Of a DNA stretch of 42,312 nt, positions 8,137 to 17,167 are shown one piece after another. A program made the position numbers and the translations under genes. Each line of letters starts with the position of its first letter. Positions within the stretch are counted from its first letter, which is position 1. The stretch spans positions 1 through 42,312 of the forward strand of contig JACZXH010000026.1 of NCBI GenBank assembly GCA_022571715.1, written 5' to 3'. The DNA is from Bacteroidota bacterium. Lineage in GTDB: Bacteria; Bacteroidota; Bacteroidia; Cytophagales; Cyclobacteriaceae. The notes below the pieces were generated by a model. That model saw nothing but the letters and a program-made list of their open reading frames with translations, did no database searches and was not told the origin of the DNA.

Positions 8137-8382
8137 TTACCCGCCCAAATCAATCAATTTCAATCGGTAAATCATCAACTGACTGCCACTTCCAATCGCC
8201 CAACCTACGTCACCATTAGCAAAGTTGATGAAGTCATCACCGCGGTTGAACCGGATATTTGAAAACTGCTGAGGAGCTTCAATGATATTCCCATTAGCAT
8301 CGACGATGGCAAACATGGCTTTGAAGGTACCACCTGAAACCTCTTCCCAGGTCTCTGATCTGATTAGGGTAGGCTGATTCAT
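8137..8382 (-). CDS. Hypothetical small protein overlapping the MFS gene
   Basis: About 81 residues from the ATG at 8382 (MNQPTLIRSETWEEV) to TGA at 8137. This start overlaps the stop of the preceding MFS gene as ATGA (8379-8382), typical of translational coupling; a start at 8418 would lie inside the MFS gene. The sequence (FKAMFAIVDANGNII, then RGDDFINFANGDVGWAIG) has alternating strand/turn character resembling one or two blades of a beta-propeller or the end of a larger secreted protein. There is no signal peptide. I do not recognise a family. It may be a relocated C-terminal fragment. Confidence 0.5.
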   Translation of the reverse strand: MNQPTLIRSETWEEVSGGTFKAMFAIVDANGNIIEAPQQFSNIRFNRGDDFINFANGDVGWAIGSGSQLMIYRLKLIDLGG

Positions 8383-9611
8383 ACAACATTTAATTTTACC
8401 GAAATCGGGTCGCTGCAATTCATTCTAAAGTAAATGATTATAGCGGAGACGAAGGTCAAAAAACCTATGAAGATTATAGAAGTATTTATATTTACCAAAT
8501 CGGCAATAACGCCTGTTAGAATGGCCCCAATGGCATAACCCGAATCTCTCCAAAGCCTAAAAATCCCAATACTTTTTGCGCGGTCTTGTGGATGTGTATA
8601 TTCAGCTATTGTCGCTAAAAAGGTGGGATAAACCATGGCTGTCCCCCATCCTAATATGGAGGACAAAACAACATAATGAAACATGGAGTTTGCCCAAGCC
8701 ATAAAAATAAGTGCAATGGCCTGAAGAAGCATTCCAAGGTAAAGCATATTCCTTTTGCAAAATTTATCTGCCATTTTACCTGTAAATAATTGTCCTATAC
8801 CCCATACCGCAGGATAAACAGCCGTTACTATTCCGATTTGTTCCAGTGTGAAATTTTTTCCTGCTAATAGAATAGGAAATATTCCCCATACCATTCCATC
8901 ATTCAGGTTGTTTATTAATCCGGCTTGCGTTACCGAGCCCAGATTTTTATCTTTCCAGGTTGTGTCCCAAAATATATTTTTAAGTTTGGGAACGGAACTG
9001 GAGCTTGATTCTTTAGCTACATGATGTCTGGTGTCTTTGATAAAAAAGATGCTTCCCACTAAGCCAAAAAATACCAATGCAATTCCTAAATAAAAAGGAT
9101 AAGGCCTGATTCCATATTCACTTGCTATCCATCCTGTAAGGAAGGCAACTATAGCCACGGCAAAATAACCGGCAAATTCATTCAACCCCATTGCAAAACC
9201 TCTTTGTTTGTCGCCAACAAGGTCAATTTTCATCACTACCGTGCTCGACCAGGTCAATCCCTGATTAATGCCTAAAAGTACATTGGCCACAATGATCCAA
9301 TCCCAGTTTGGAGCAAACATTAGGAGAAAAGGAATGGGAATACCAATTACCCAACCCGCTATCAAAAGGTTTTTTCTACCAAATTTATTGGCTAAAACTC
9401 CTGTATAATAGTTGGTAATAGCTTTTACAATACCAAACACTATGATAAATGAAAGAATGGCGGTTTTTGCTACTAAGGCAAACTCCACCTCCGCAATTTG
9501 AGGAAGAATAGAACGCTCCAAACCAACCATGCCACCGACAAATCCATTGATGATCACAAGCAACGTAAACTGTTTCCAGTTTTCTTTTAACCCGAGTTTT
9601 ACGTTTTGCAT
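8379..9611 (-). CDS. MFS transporter in a sulfur-associated operon
   Basis: A 410-residue major facilitator with about twelve membrane segments. The loop 2-3 signature is recognisable as GVLANKFGRKNLL (about residues 70-82). A second half-repeat of that motif reads LFTGKMADKFCKRNMLYLG in the C-terminal half. It lies 8 bp downstream of the rhodanese/persulfide dioxygenase-like gene, with the Crp-like regulator upstream, so the three are probably one transcript. The substrate cannot be read from sequence. The context suggests a sulfur compound or a by-product of persulfide metabolism (inference). Confidence 0.85.
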   Translation of the reverse strand: MQNVKLGLKENWKQFTLLVIINGFVGGMVGLERSILPQIAEVEFALVAKTAILSFIIVFGIVKAITNYYTGVLANKFGRKNLLIAGWVIGIPIPFLLMFAPNWDWIIVANVLLGINQGLTWSSTVVMKIDLVGDKQRGFAMGLNEFAGYFAVAIVAFLTGWIASEYGIRPYPFYLGIALVFFGLVGSIFFIKDTRHHVAKESSSSSVPKLKNIFWDTTWKDKNLGSVTQAGLINNLNDGMVWGIFPILLAGKNFTLEQIGIVTAVYPAVWGIGQLFTGKMADKFCKRNMLYLGMLLQAIALIFMAWANSMFHYVVLSSILGWGTAMVYPTFLATIAEYTHPQDRAKSIGIFRLWRDSGYAIGAILTGVIADLVNINTSIIFIGFLTFVSAIIIYFRMNCSDPISVKLNVV

Positions 9612-9619
9612 GGTTTACG

Positions 9620-10726
9620 TTAATTTATGGCACAGCGATTTGCTCCTGCTTCAAGATCTGCAATGATAAAATCTTTGCTGTTGCCACTTTCATTTATTTC
9701 AGCAATGGTAAGGTAGTTGGGGGGAGATTCAGGAAGTTTCGCTAAAATGGTACTTATAAATTTACTCTTTTCAATAATCAGTGTATTGATTGATTTTTTG
9801 AGCTCCTTTATGGGAGTCGAAATCAAAGCTTGTCCAATTTCAATGGGCTCTGATACATGGGCAGGCATCACCAAATTTGCCTCATTGAGTGACAACAACA
9901 TTCGCAATGAATCATAAAGTGACGCAGCTTTATTTTTAGTTTCTTTCTCATCGGCTTTCAGATCAGGTCTGCCAATACCATCTGTAAACAACGTGTCCCC
10001 GGTGAAAACCACTTTATTTTCAATTAGAAAGCAGGAGCTTTCCCAGGTATGGCCGGGAGTATGTAAAATTTTTAGTTCAACATTTCCAATCCGGATATTT
10101 TCTCCATCTTTTAAAGGGATAAATTGAAATCCGACTGCTGCCGATTCAATCATAACATGTTTTGCCCCGTTAACTTTTGCAAGTTCCCGGGTTCTTGATA
10201 CATAATCAGCATGAATATGAGTATCAGCTGCATAGTCGATGGTCCAGCCTTGTTCTTTTGCCAGCCCAGTATAAACGGAAGGATCAAGGGATGCATCTAT
10301 CACCATGGCCTGATTACCTGATCCGATCAAGTAAGAAAGACAGCCTTTAGCTACCCGTCTCACCTGAATGATTTTTACATCTTCCAAAATCAATTCTGAA
10401 GTGTCCCAGGCGTAGTTCCAGGCTTTCATCCCTCCTTGAAGGGAATAAGCGTTATAGCCTTTTGCCGAAAGGATCTCAGCTGCAATCAAGCTCATTCTTC
10501 CTCCTGCACAAACTGTTACGACAGGTATGTCCTTGTCTATATTCAAAGAATCCAGGGCATGATAATCACCAGACTTTAATTTGTCATAAACATTGAAATG
10601 AATACTTTTCGGGATCAACCATTCATCCCGCTCCTTATTAGGGCGGATATCCAGTACCGTCACATCTTTGTCTTTAGCCATCCAATCTTTTAACGTGGCG
10701 GTGTCAATTGTTTTTGTCGTCACCAT
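9620..10726 (-). CDS. Rhodanese-MBL fold fusion, persulfide dioxygenase-like
   Basis: A 368-residue two-domain protein. Residues 1-110 are a rhodanese domain with active-site Cys73 in TVCAGGRMS. Residues 115-300 are a metallo-beta-lactamase fold with THIHADYVS, HTPGHT, FTGDTLF and MPAHV. The residues equivalent to the mono-iron ligands of ETHE1 (His170, His226, Asp244) are kept, while the His after the Asp is Tyr175. Loss of this second-metal ligand is compatible with a single-iron persulfide dioxygenase. The C-terminal PPNYLTIAEIN motif is typical of this fusion family. The likely role is cytoplasmic detoxification of persulfides, with sulfur transfer between rhodanese and dioxygenase sites. 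It is flanked by a Crp-like regulator and an MFS gene. Confidence 0.85.
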   Translation of the reverse strand: MVTTKTIDTATLKDWMAKDKDVTVLDIRPNKERDEWLIPKSIHFNVYDKLKSGDYHALDSLNIDKDIPVVTVCAGGRMSLIAAEILSAKGYNAYSLQGGMKAWNYAWDTSELILEDVKIIQVRRVAKGCLSYLIGSGNQAMVIDASLDPSVYTGLAKEQGWTIDYAADTHIHADYVSRTRELAKVNGAKHVMIESAAVGFQFIPLKDGENIRIGNVELKILHTPGHTWESSCFLIENKVVFTGDTLFTDGIGRPDLKADEKETKNKAASLYDSLRMLLSLNEANLVMPAHVSEPIEIGQALISTPIKELKKSINTLIIEKSKFISTILAKLPESPPNYLTIAEINESGNSKDFIIADLEAGANRCAIN

Positions 10727-10799
10727 GAGTTCATTTATTTAATTGTTTACGCAAAAATAGTGGTTGGTCAATTAGCATCCTTTTACATTTGTTAAATAA

Positions 10800-11363
10800 T
10801 CACCTCCTGGCCCTAATACGGCTCAGGCTTACCTGAGTAATGCCCAGGTAAGAGGCAATGTGTTTGAGGGGAACCCGTTTCAATACTTCGGGATGGTCTT
10901 TGATCAGTTGATGATAGCGTTGTTCGGCGGTATGAAATTGCAAACTTTCGATGCGATTGACCGTTTTCACGTAAGCGTCTTCAAAGATTTTTCTAAATAA
11001 TCTTTCCAGTTCAGGGCTGGTGTCATAAAGTTCAAAAAGACGATTAGCATTGATAGCTATGAGTTCCGTATCTTCAATACCCTGAATGGCCTTTCGTGAG
11101 GGCCTACCTGAAAAGAGGCTTTCGACTCTTGCAACTATTGAATTTTCAAACTCAAAAATCTCTGTTATATCAATACCAGCTTTGTAGTAATAAATTCTTA
11201 ATCCTCCCTTTACTACAAAATAAATGGTCTTACAAGTATGTCCAATGGGTTGAAGGTCTGTATTTTTCTTTATGGATTCGTGAGAACAAATCTCCTCCAA
11301 TGCTATTTTACTCTCAACAGAAATATCATGAATGGTCGTTATGTAATCAAGTAATTCTTTCAA
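10800..11363 (-). CDS. Crp/Fnr-family transcriptional regulator
   Basis: A 187-residue regulator. The N-terminal cyclic-nucleotide-binding-like barrel (about 20-115) includes IYFVVKGGLRIYYYKAG and SLFSGRPSRKAIQGIEDTEL. The C-terminal end is a short helix-turn-helix, HIASYLGITQVSLSRIRARR, ending immediately at the stop. No Cys cluster for an FeS centre is visible, so it is not a classical FNR. It lies 73 bp upstream of the rhodanese/dioxygenase gene on the same strand. This is the usual arrangement for small Bacteroidota Crp-like regulators that control an adjacent transport or detoxification operon. The ligand is unknown. Confidence 0.88.
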   Translation of the reverse strand: MKELLDYITTIHDISVESKIALEEICSHESIKKNTDLQPIGHTCKTIYFVVKGGLRIYYYKAGIDITEIFEFENSIVARVESLFSGRPSRKAIQGIEDTELIAINANRLFELYDTSPELERLFRKIFEDAYVKTVNRIESLQFHTAEQRYHQLIKDHPEVLKRVPLKHIASYLGITQVSLSRIRARR

Positions 11364-11724
11364 TTCACTTTATTGAGGTCTGAATGCCTGCAAAAGAGTT
11401 ATGATCACTGCCACAGGAGTGTTTTGTGGTTCTAAGGTTAGATGAAAAAATAGAATTTGCAAATTAATTGGTGCAAGTACCGCCAAATCTATAGGAACTT
11501 CAAAACCAGCAATCAAGGCTGTTCCGATTAATATTTACAGACTGCTTTATATAGACCAAAAATAATAAAATCAACTGCTACACCTTGCAATTCTTACTGA
11601 AAACGTAAAACTCAGATGCTTGAGTGATGTGGTAATGGTAATTTATTATCCTTACTATATCTCATAAAGTCGGATGACTTCTTTTTGCGTACATTAATTC
11701 TCACCTGGTATTCCTAAAAAGGAA
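11364..11724. other. Intergenic stretch without a supported gene
   Basis: About 360 bp between the Crp-like gene and the terminator of the AhpD-like gene. I see no open frame with coding character and no clear promoter element or RNA. It must hold the promoter of the minus-strand Crp-like operon. Confidence 0.5.
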
Positions 11725-11752
11725 CAAAAAAAACAGAACCAAAAGGTTCTGT
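11725..11752 (-). terminator. Rho-independent terminator of the AhpD-like gene
   Basis: A perfect 8-bp stem, ACAGAACC / GGTTCTGT (11733-11740 and 11745-11752), encloses an AAAA loop. Read on the minus strand, the stem is followed directly by a run of T residues (11732-11725). It lies 26 bp beyond the stop of the AhpD-like gene. This is the cleanest terminator in the window. Confidence 0.9.
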
Positions 11753-11778
11753 TCTCCTACTCCATCATATCGAAATAC

Positions 11779-12342
11779 TTAAAGCAACTGGGTTTTTAAA
11801 CCAGCAAAAACAGGTTCTAACTCAACCTGTAACACGTCTCCAAATTTGCTTACCATAATATATGTTGTGATGACGTAAACAATTTCAACTGCTTGTTTTT
11901 CAGACCAGTGTTCTCGAACACTCGCCCAGAGTTTGTCACTGACTTTATTTGCATCATCTCTTATCTGAAGCGTCAGATCCAAAATTACCCTTTCAGCTTC
12001 ATTGAAGTGAGGGCTTGTTTTGTATTTATCGCCTTTTAAATCGGCAACTTTTTCGTCAGAAATCCCTAGTCTTTTTGAAACTGCTTCGTGTTGTGTAACA
12101 CAGTATTCACATTCATTTTCCAGCGTAGATTTAAGAATGAGTAATTCCTTTGTTTTCCAATCGATCTCCCCATCCTGCAATATTTGAAGAATGAGTTCAT
12201 TAATTGGAAGGGCAAGGTTTTCAACAACCCCCCAGGCTTTAAAAATGTTAAGTAGCATTTCAAACCTTTCTGAGGTTTCATTGTAGCTTGCTTGAAGTTT
12301 TGGTGAAGCATCTTCGAACTCCATAAATTTAATTCGTGCCAT
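11779..12342 (-). CDS. Carboxymuconolactone decarboxylase/AhpD-like protein
   Basis: A 187-residue all-helical protein of the AhpD-like/CMD superfamily. The redox motif is at residues 78-85 (CEYCVTQH): Cys78-x-x-Cys81 with the following His85, as in AhpD peroxidase partners. The family length and the helix before the motif (KELLILKSTLENE) fit. Members act as alkylhydroperoxidase-type thiol peroxidases or detoxification proteins. It is preceded by a palindrome matching one in front of the upstream tetR-like gene, so it is very likely the main target of that repressor. A strong terminator follows. Confidence 0.87.
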   Translation of the reverse strand: MARIKFMEFEDASPKLQASYNETSERFEMLLNIFKAWGVVENLALPINELILQILQDGEIDWKTKELLILKSTLENECEYCVTQHEAVSKRLGISDEKVADLKGDKYKTSPHFNEAERVILDLTLQIRDDANKVSDKLWASVREHWSEKQAVEIVYVITTYIMVSKFGDVLQVELEPVFAGLKTQLL

Positions 12343-12376
12343 AATTTTTGTTTTTAATGGTTATAATTTTAAATGA

Positions 12377-12404
12377 TAATTACTAAGCAATCGCTTAGTA
12401 ATTA
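12377..12404. promoter_or_regulatory. Predicted TetR operator in front of the AhpD-like gene
   Basis: A 28-bp inverted repeat with perfect 12-bp arms, TAATTACTAAGC and GCTTAGTAATTA, separated by AATC. It lies in the 74-bp space between the tetR-like gene and the AhpD-like gene. Its core CTAAGC-N4-GCTTAG recurs as CTAAGC-N4-GCTTTG directly upstream of the tetR-like gene. Matched sites before regulator and target are the expected pattern for a local TetR circuit. Confidence 0.8.
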
Positions 12405-12416
12405 ATTAAATTTTTT

Positions 12417-12995
12417 TCAACTTATAGTTTTCATTATGGAATCAATAAAATCGTTAATTTCCTCTTCATTCTGAAATTTAGCATAAACCGATAGTCCTTG
12501 TAAACTTCCAAGCAGGAAGTTCGCAGATTTATTAATTTCAAAGTCTTTTGTCAGTTCTCCTTTTAATTTTGTTTTTTCTAATGTATTTACAAAAGTGGAT
12601 TTAATAAAATCAAAATATAGTTTGACCTCATGCATGATCATAACGTCTTTCTCATCAATTTCTGCTCCTGTATTAACCATCAAACAACCACAAGAGTTTT
12701 TACCTGTTCGAATTGAATGACCAAAATCATATAAAAACCTCCTAATATCATCCACACTTCCTTCTGAATTCAATAACTCTTTTAGAAAAGTTGATTTGAC
12801 ATAATTCTTGTATTTCTTTAAAACTTCAATAAATAAATCGTGTTTATTCCCAAAACTCGAGTAGATAGAAAATTGATTAATGCCCATCTCTTTTTCTAAC
12901 ATCCTGACCGATGTACTTTTGTATCCATTATGCCAAAAAGTGAGCATGGCTTTGTCAATTACCGCATCAATTTCATATTGTTTTTTTCTAGGCAT
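12417..12995 (-). CDS. TetR/AcrR-family regulator
   Basis: A 192-residue TetR-type repressor. The N-terminal DNA-binding domain (about 8-55) reads AMLTFWHNGYKSTSVRMLEK, followed by MGINQFSIYSSFGNKHDLF, the conserved helix-turn-helix. The C-terminal ligand domain includes CGCLMVNTGAEI, a pattern common in TetR proteins controlling small redox or stress operons. It is transcribed in the same direction as the AhpD-like gene 74 bp downstream. Palindromic sites before both genes indicate autoregulation plus control of the target. The ligand is unknown. Confidence 0.9.
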   Translation of the reverse strand: MPRKKQYEIDAVIDKAMLTFWHNGYKSTSVRMLEKEMGINQFSIYSSFGNKHDLFIEVLKKYKNYVKSTFLKELLNSEGSVDDIRRFLYDFGHSIRTGKNSCGCLMVNTGAEIDEKDVMIMHEVKLYFDFIKSTFVNTLEKTKLKGELTKDFEINKSANFLLGSLQGLSVYAKFQNEEEINDFIDSIMKTIS

Positions 12996-13011
12996 ATTTT
13001 AAATAATAACA

Positions 13012-13032
13012 CAAAACTAAGCGATCGCTTTG
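13012..13032 (-). promoter_or_regulatory. tetR-like promoter -7 element overlapped by its operator
   Basis: On the minus strand, TAGTTTTG (13019-13012) fits the Bacteroidota -7 consensus TAnnTTTG, 17 bp upstream of the ATG at 12995. The palindrome CTAAGC-GATC-GCTTTG (13017-13032) overlaps it and matches the core of the operator at 12377-12404. Binding would block the promoter, implying autorepression. I did not find a convincing -33 element at normal spacing. Confidence 0.65.
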
Positions 13033-13191
13033 AAATAAACTATACAATTACGGATTTTAGAATAATAAAGGTTGTGATTAGGGATTCTCCAGGGAAAAAA
13101 CGATTTGTAAAGCACAAGCGTAGAGTAAGGAGTTTCGAATTTCTTATTGGCTATGTGGCATACACTTTCACAAGCCCACAGTACATGGCGT

Positions 13192-13865
13192 TTATTGTGT
13201 GTTAGCGGTAGTCAACGGTTGGTTTAATTGTCGTATTCTTTCTAGATTCAACTGAAAACCCTTTATTTGTTGATTCAAAAAAACTTCATAGCCAAAAACA
13301 ATGTTTGCAAATAATGGTTCCTTTATAAAGTTAGAGTTGATAGAACTAAAGTCACTAAAACGTACATTATTAAAGAAAAATGGAGTTACGTATTGGTTTA
13401 CATAATCAGACATTAATCGTTCTAGTTTAGTTGTTGTGTTGTACGTATTGTAGGTGCTGATTATTCTCTTTCTGAGCTCAATATCTTTTATTAATTCAAA
13501 CTCTCCTGATGCTGTAATGTTCTCCATTGTTAAAATTGATGGACTAAAATCTGCCAACCCCATCATACTTGCAGTAAATCCTTTTATTCTTTCATCGGAA
13601 TAACTTTTTGATAAAAGAATTTGTATTAAGTTGTCAATATCATTTTTATTTGAGATTGAAAATTTCAAAGCAGAAGAAAGACTTGGTTCGTTATCTCTGT
13701 TTTCTTCATAGAAGCTTACTAAATAATCTTTTTCTTTGATATCTGATTTTTTGATTCATTCAGGTTATTGAGTTGAAAAGCAATTGTGATACCAATTATC
13801 ACAATAAGAAGATCAATAAATTTAGATCTCCAGTCGATGTTTAACTTCCATTTATTTTGTTTCAT
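13192..13865 (-). pseudogene. DUF6090-like membrane protein, frameshifted
   Basis: The N-terminal part starts at 13865 (MKQNKWKLNIDWRSKF) and has one membrane helix, LLIVIIGITIAFQLNN, typical of DUF6090-like Bacteroidota proteins. The frame stops soon after. The rest (KEKDYLVSFYEENRDNEPSL, then LKFSISNKNDID to the TAA at 13192) is open in another frame. Adding one A to the six-A run (plus strand T-run 13747-13752) restores one frame of about 224 codons (NESKKSDIKEKDYL). It is therefore a single homopolymer slip in an otherwise well-preserved gene: a recent mutation, phase variation or a base error. Function of the family is unknown. Confidence 0.7.
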
Positions 13866-14044
13866 TTGGCAAATATTTTCTTCTTATTTGATCAGTATAA
13901 TTAACGCCAACAGTAAATACAATAATAGTAGTCGACCGCTGAGTAATTCTCGTTCAATATATGATGAAATTGAAGCCCGCCAAAACCCTTGATTCACTAC
14001 TGTCTCTGCTATTATTTTAATAACATTGTTATCTACTGGCTCAT

Positions 14045-14260
14045 TTATTCTAAATCCCAAAATTTGATCCCTCCTTTTAAATCTACGGATACAAGTTGTT
14101 CATTATTAGTTCTGGCCAAATCGCTTTCCATCATTTTTTGTTCACTTCCATTGCTTTCGGGATTATTGTTTTCACAATCCATTCCGTGACGGTACATCAA
14201 AAAATGTTCTATGGTCAATTGTTTTTTCCGTTTGTCTAAATTGTCGAAATCATTGTGACC
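14045..14260 (-). pseudogene. Unrecognised coding-like 3' fragment
   Basis: The minus strand is open from just after TAA at 14263-14261 to TAA at 14047-14045, encoding about 71 residues. The sequence (LDKRKKQLTIEHFLMYRHGM, later EQLVSVDLKGGIKFWDLE) has clear coding character. There is no ATG near its beginning, so it looks like the C-terminus of a lost gene. Its upstream edge overlaps the converging SRPBCC fragment by about 20 bp, suggesting two gene ends brought together by deletion. I do not recognise the family. Confidence 0.35.
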
Positions 14261-14398
14261 TTACGAAACAAAGGAGTTCCTACCGGATTTTCAAAATTAT
14301 TAGCACCATTCATGGCTTTTGCTATGAAGAAAGCAAATAAAAAAGATTTAAAACTCATTAAAGAAATACTGGAAAAAGTAAATTCAGTACCTAACTGA
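14240..14398 (+). pseudogene. C-terminal remnant of an SRPBCC (polyketide cyclase-like) protein
   Basis: A plus-strand frame ends at TGA 14396-14398 and encodes about 52 residues, including [20 protein letters not shown] and [10 protein letters not shown]. This resembles the C-terminal helix of SRPBCC/START-like proteins common in Bacteroidota. A TAA at 14237-14239 closes the frame upstream and no start codon suits. Only the last third of such a protein remains. Confidence 0.45.
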
Positions 14399-14475
14399 TA
14401 TCTAAATGGATACGATAATTCAAAGACGTCCTTTTTGAACATGTTTCTGACAATTTCTGCCATAAAACGTAATTT

Positions 14476-16851
14476 CTACTCTTCCTTTAGTGTTTTTACT
14501 GGATTGGCGGTAGCCGCCTGGAAGGACTTAAAACTTATCGTAAGTACTGCAATCAAGAATGCCGCAATTCCAGAAAACACAAATATGCCTGCATCCAGAT
14601 TGGTCCTGAATTCGAAACGACCCAGCCAGTTACCCATATAGTAATAAGCCAATGGCGCAGATAAGATAAATGCTAACACGATCAGCCTCGTATAATCCCA
14701 GGAAAGCATCAGGACCAATTGCGTTACCCCGGCGCCATGAACTTTACGGATGCCGATTTCATGCGATCGTTGTTCGGCGGAAAAAGAAGATAAACCGAAA
14801 AGCCCAAGACATGAAATTAACAGGGCAATGCCTGCAAAGTAGTTCGTCAGCGTACTCAAAGTAATCTCACTTCGATAGGAAGCTTCATATTCAGCATCCA
14901 GAAATCCATAGTTGAACGGAGACTTTGGATCCATTGTTCTCGTAACTTTCTCAATCGCCAGAAGTGCATCCTGGGTATCCCCCTGAATCTTGATAAATGT
15001 CATAAAATTGCGTTGGGGGGGATCAAACCGGACGATGAGAGGGGCGATAGGTTCATACATGCTATCCATGTGGAAATCTTTGACTACTCCTATTATTTGC
15101 CCGTCTGTCCCCCATACAGACAAGTTCTGCCCGATGGGATTATCAAACCCCATGATCGAAGCTGCTACTTCATTCACCAGAAAATTGGCTGAATCCAACC
15201 CGTATTCTTCAGAAAAACCACGGCCTTGACGCAATTCCATCCCCATGGTTTTAATAAAATCCAGGCTTACATTCATCACATTGATTTCAACCGCATCATC
15301 GGGGTTCTTACCCTCCCATGAGGCTCCGCCCGTTGATCTGCCATAAGAGAGTGGATTACCACTAATGGAGGTCACACTTTTTACCTCTGGAATCCGTAAT
15401 AATTCCGTCTTATAAGATTCGAAATTCCTGGCTACATCGCCTTCCATTTCAATCGTCACCATGTTGTCGCGATCCAAACCCAGGTTTTTATTCAAAATAT
15501 ATTCCATTTGCTTGTAAAACACTAATGTCCCAATGAGTAGCAGTATTGAAATTGCAAATTGAAAGATCACCAGCCCCTTACGGAACAGAATTGAACCACG
15601 AGAATGTTTGATGGTACCCTTGAGTGAACTGATAATATTAAAAGAAGGGAGAAGTAATGCAGGATAACTACCCGATAACAAGCTTGAAATGATCGTGATA
15701 GAACCCAACAGCAATAATAACTGTGGGTCTGAAAAATCAAGTGTCATTGATTTTCCTGTAAGATTATTAAAGTATGGAATGAACAGATAAACGAAAAGGA
15801 CAGCAAGTATTACACTTACCACTGAGATTGCTGTGGATTCGGTTAGAAACTGTAAACCAAGTGATTCCCGGCGGGCACCCATGACCTTTCTCAAGCCTAT
15901 TTCCTTGGCGCGCCGTGTCGATCGTGCGGTAGCCAGGTTCATGAAATTTATACAGGCAATGAACCAGAATGAAAATAGCTACTACGAACAGATACGTACA
16001 TAATCTATACGGCCTCCTGCGGGAACACCATTCTCAATTTTCGAATACAAATAAGTATCTGTAAATTTCTGCAGAAATATTGGTTCATTCGCGTCGTATT
16101 TGGTATGGATATTGATCTCTTGCTCGATCTTGCTTGTGAACTCTTCCACATTTATCCCCTCCTTCAGGCTTACCAAAATCCTGAATCCTCCGTTGTACCA
16201 GCTTTCTACCCACTCATTCCGGTTTATGTATTCCTGTGCAGGAAGTAACCAGTCAAATCGAAGAGAGGAGTTTGATCCGGGATCTTTAAAAATACCTGTT
16301 ACTTTGAAATCTTGACGATTAGCAATACGTAACGTATGGCCCAATGCACCTGATTCTCTCCAATTGGTTCCAAAATACTTTATTGCCAGGTTTTCTGATA
16401 TCGCTATCGAATGTATATCATCCAAAGCAGAGTTAGCATCACCGGCAAGAAACGGGAAGGAAAACATTTGTAAGAATTCCGGAGATGCATATCGGCCCTT
16501 TTCACGAAATATTTTGTCATTATTTTGAACCAGTACTTCCATTTCCCATCCAAGAAGCGTCACCTGATCCACCTCGGAGTATTCATTTTCGAGGACCAAT
16601 TCCAGGGGTTGTGGAATGCCAGATGTCGTATTGATCTGCCCGCTGGCCTGAACCATATTACGCCAGACCATATAAATGCGATCCCCTTTTTCATGAAATT
16701 TATCCATACCTACCTCATCCCTGACCCATAAAAGGATCAGAATGCAACATGCAAGCCCTACTGATAAGCCGGAAATGCTGATAAAAGTATATCCTTTGTT
16801 CCTTCGAAAATTGCGGAAAGCAGTTTTAATGTAGTTTCGTAACATGCCCAA
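14476..16851 (-). pseudogene. FtsX-like (MacB-type) ABC permease, split by tandem amber codons
   Basis: Together the two parts make a full-length permease of about 791 codons. The N-terminal part (16851-15982) has MLRNYIKTAFRNFRRNKGYT, a first membrane helix and the MacB periplasmic core. The C-terminal part (15942-14476) starts MNLATARSTRRAKEIGLRKV and has two FtsX blocks, ending TANPVKTLKEE. At the junction the minus strand reads ...YVRICS-TAG-TAG (stops at 15984-15982 and 15981-15979). In the next frame the same bases read VVAIFIL, exactly what the family has there, and the original frame resumes at ACINFMNLA. Two compensating 1-nt indels about 20 bp apart therefore destroy roughly seven codons. 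The family exports peptides/drugs or adjusts the envelope with a LolD-type ATPase; none is adjacent. Confidence 0.8.
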
Positions 16852-17167
16852 GTTGGTTAGAGAAATGAAGATGTTTTTATAAATGATAACGCTGTTCAGA
16901 TGAAAAAGTTACAAACGGCATAACCATCATTTGCGGCCGATAATAAACAACATTAAGTGTAAAAGTTACCCAGTTGATCATTTTAAAATCCTTGTTTGCA
17001 AAGGATTCTCTACATTTTCTTACTTTTATCGAAGTTAGGTTTCCCGTTTTTAATTCGTTCTCTATCTTTCACCTTTCCTGAGGAATAGTGGTGCTCGTCA
17101 ATTCCAAATTTCATATTATCAATCATTTGGACTATCTTGAGAAATCACATCAATATCCTTTACCAAC
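16852..17167. other. Intergenic region between divergent genes
   Basis: About 316 bp separate the minus-strand permease from the plus-strand Asp-box protein. Both promoters must lie here. I see no convincing -33/-7 pair, repeat, RNA or open frame with coding character. Confidence 0.5.

Noticed and set aside
8071-8139. Imperfect inverted repeat (AATGCA...ACCAGG / CCTGGT...TGCATT) between convergent genes as a terminator
   Set aside because: Arms are interrupted and the loop is long, with no T-run after a compact stem.
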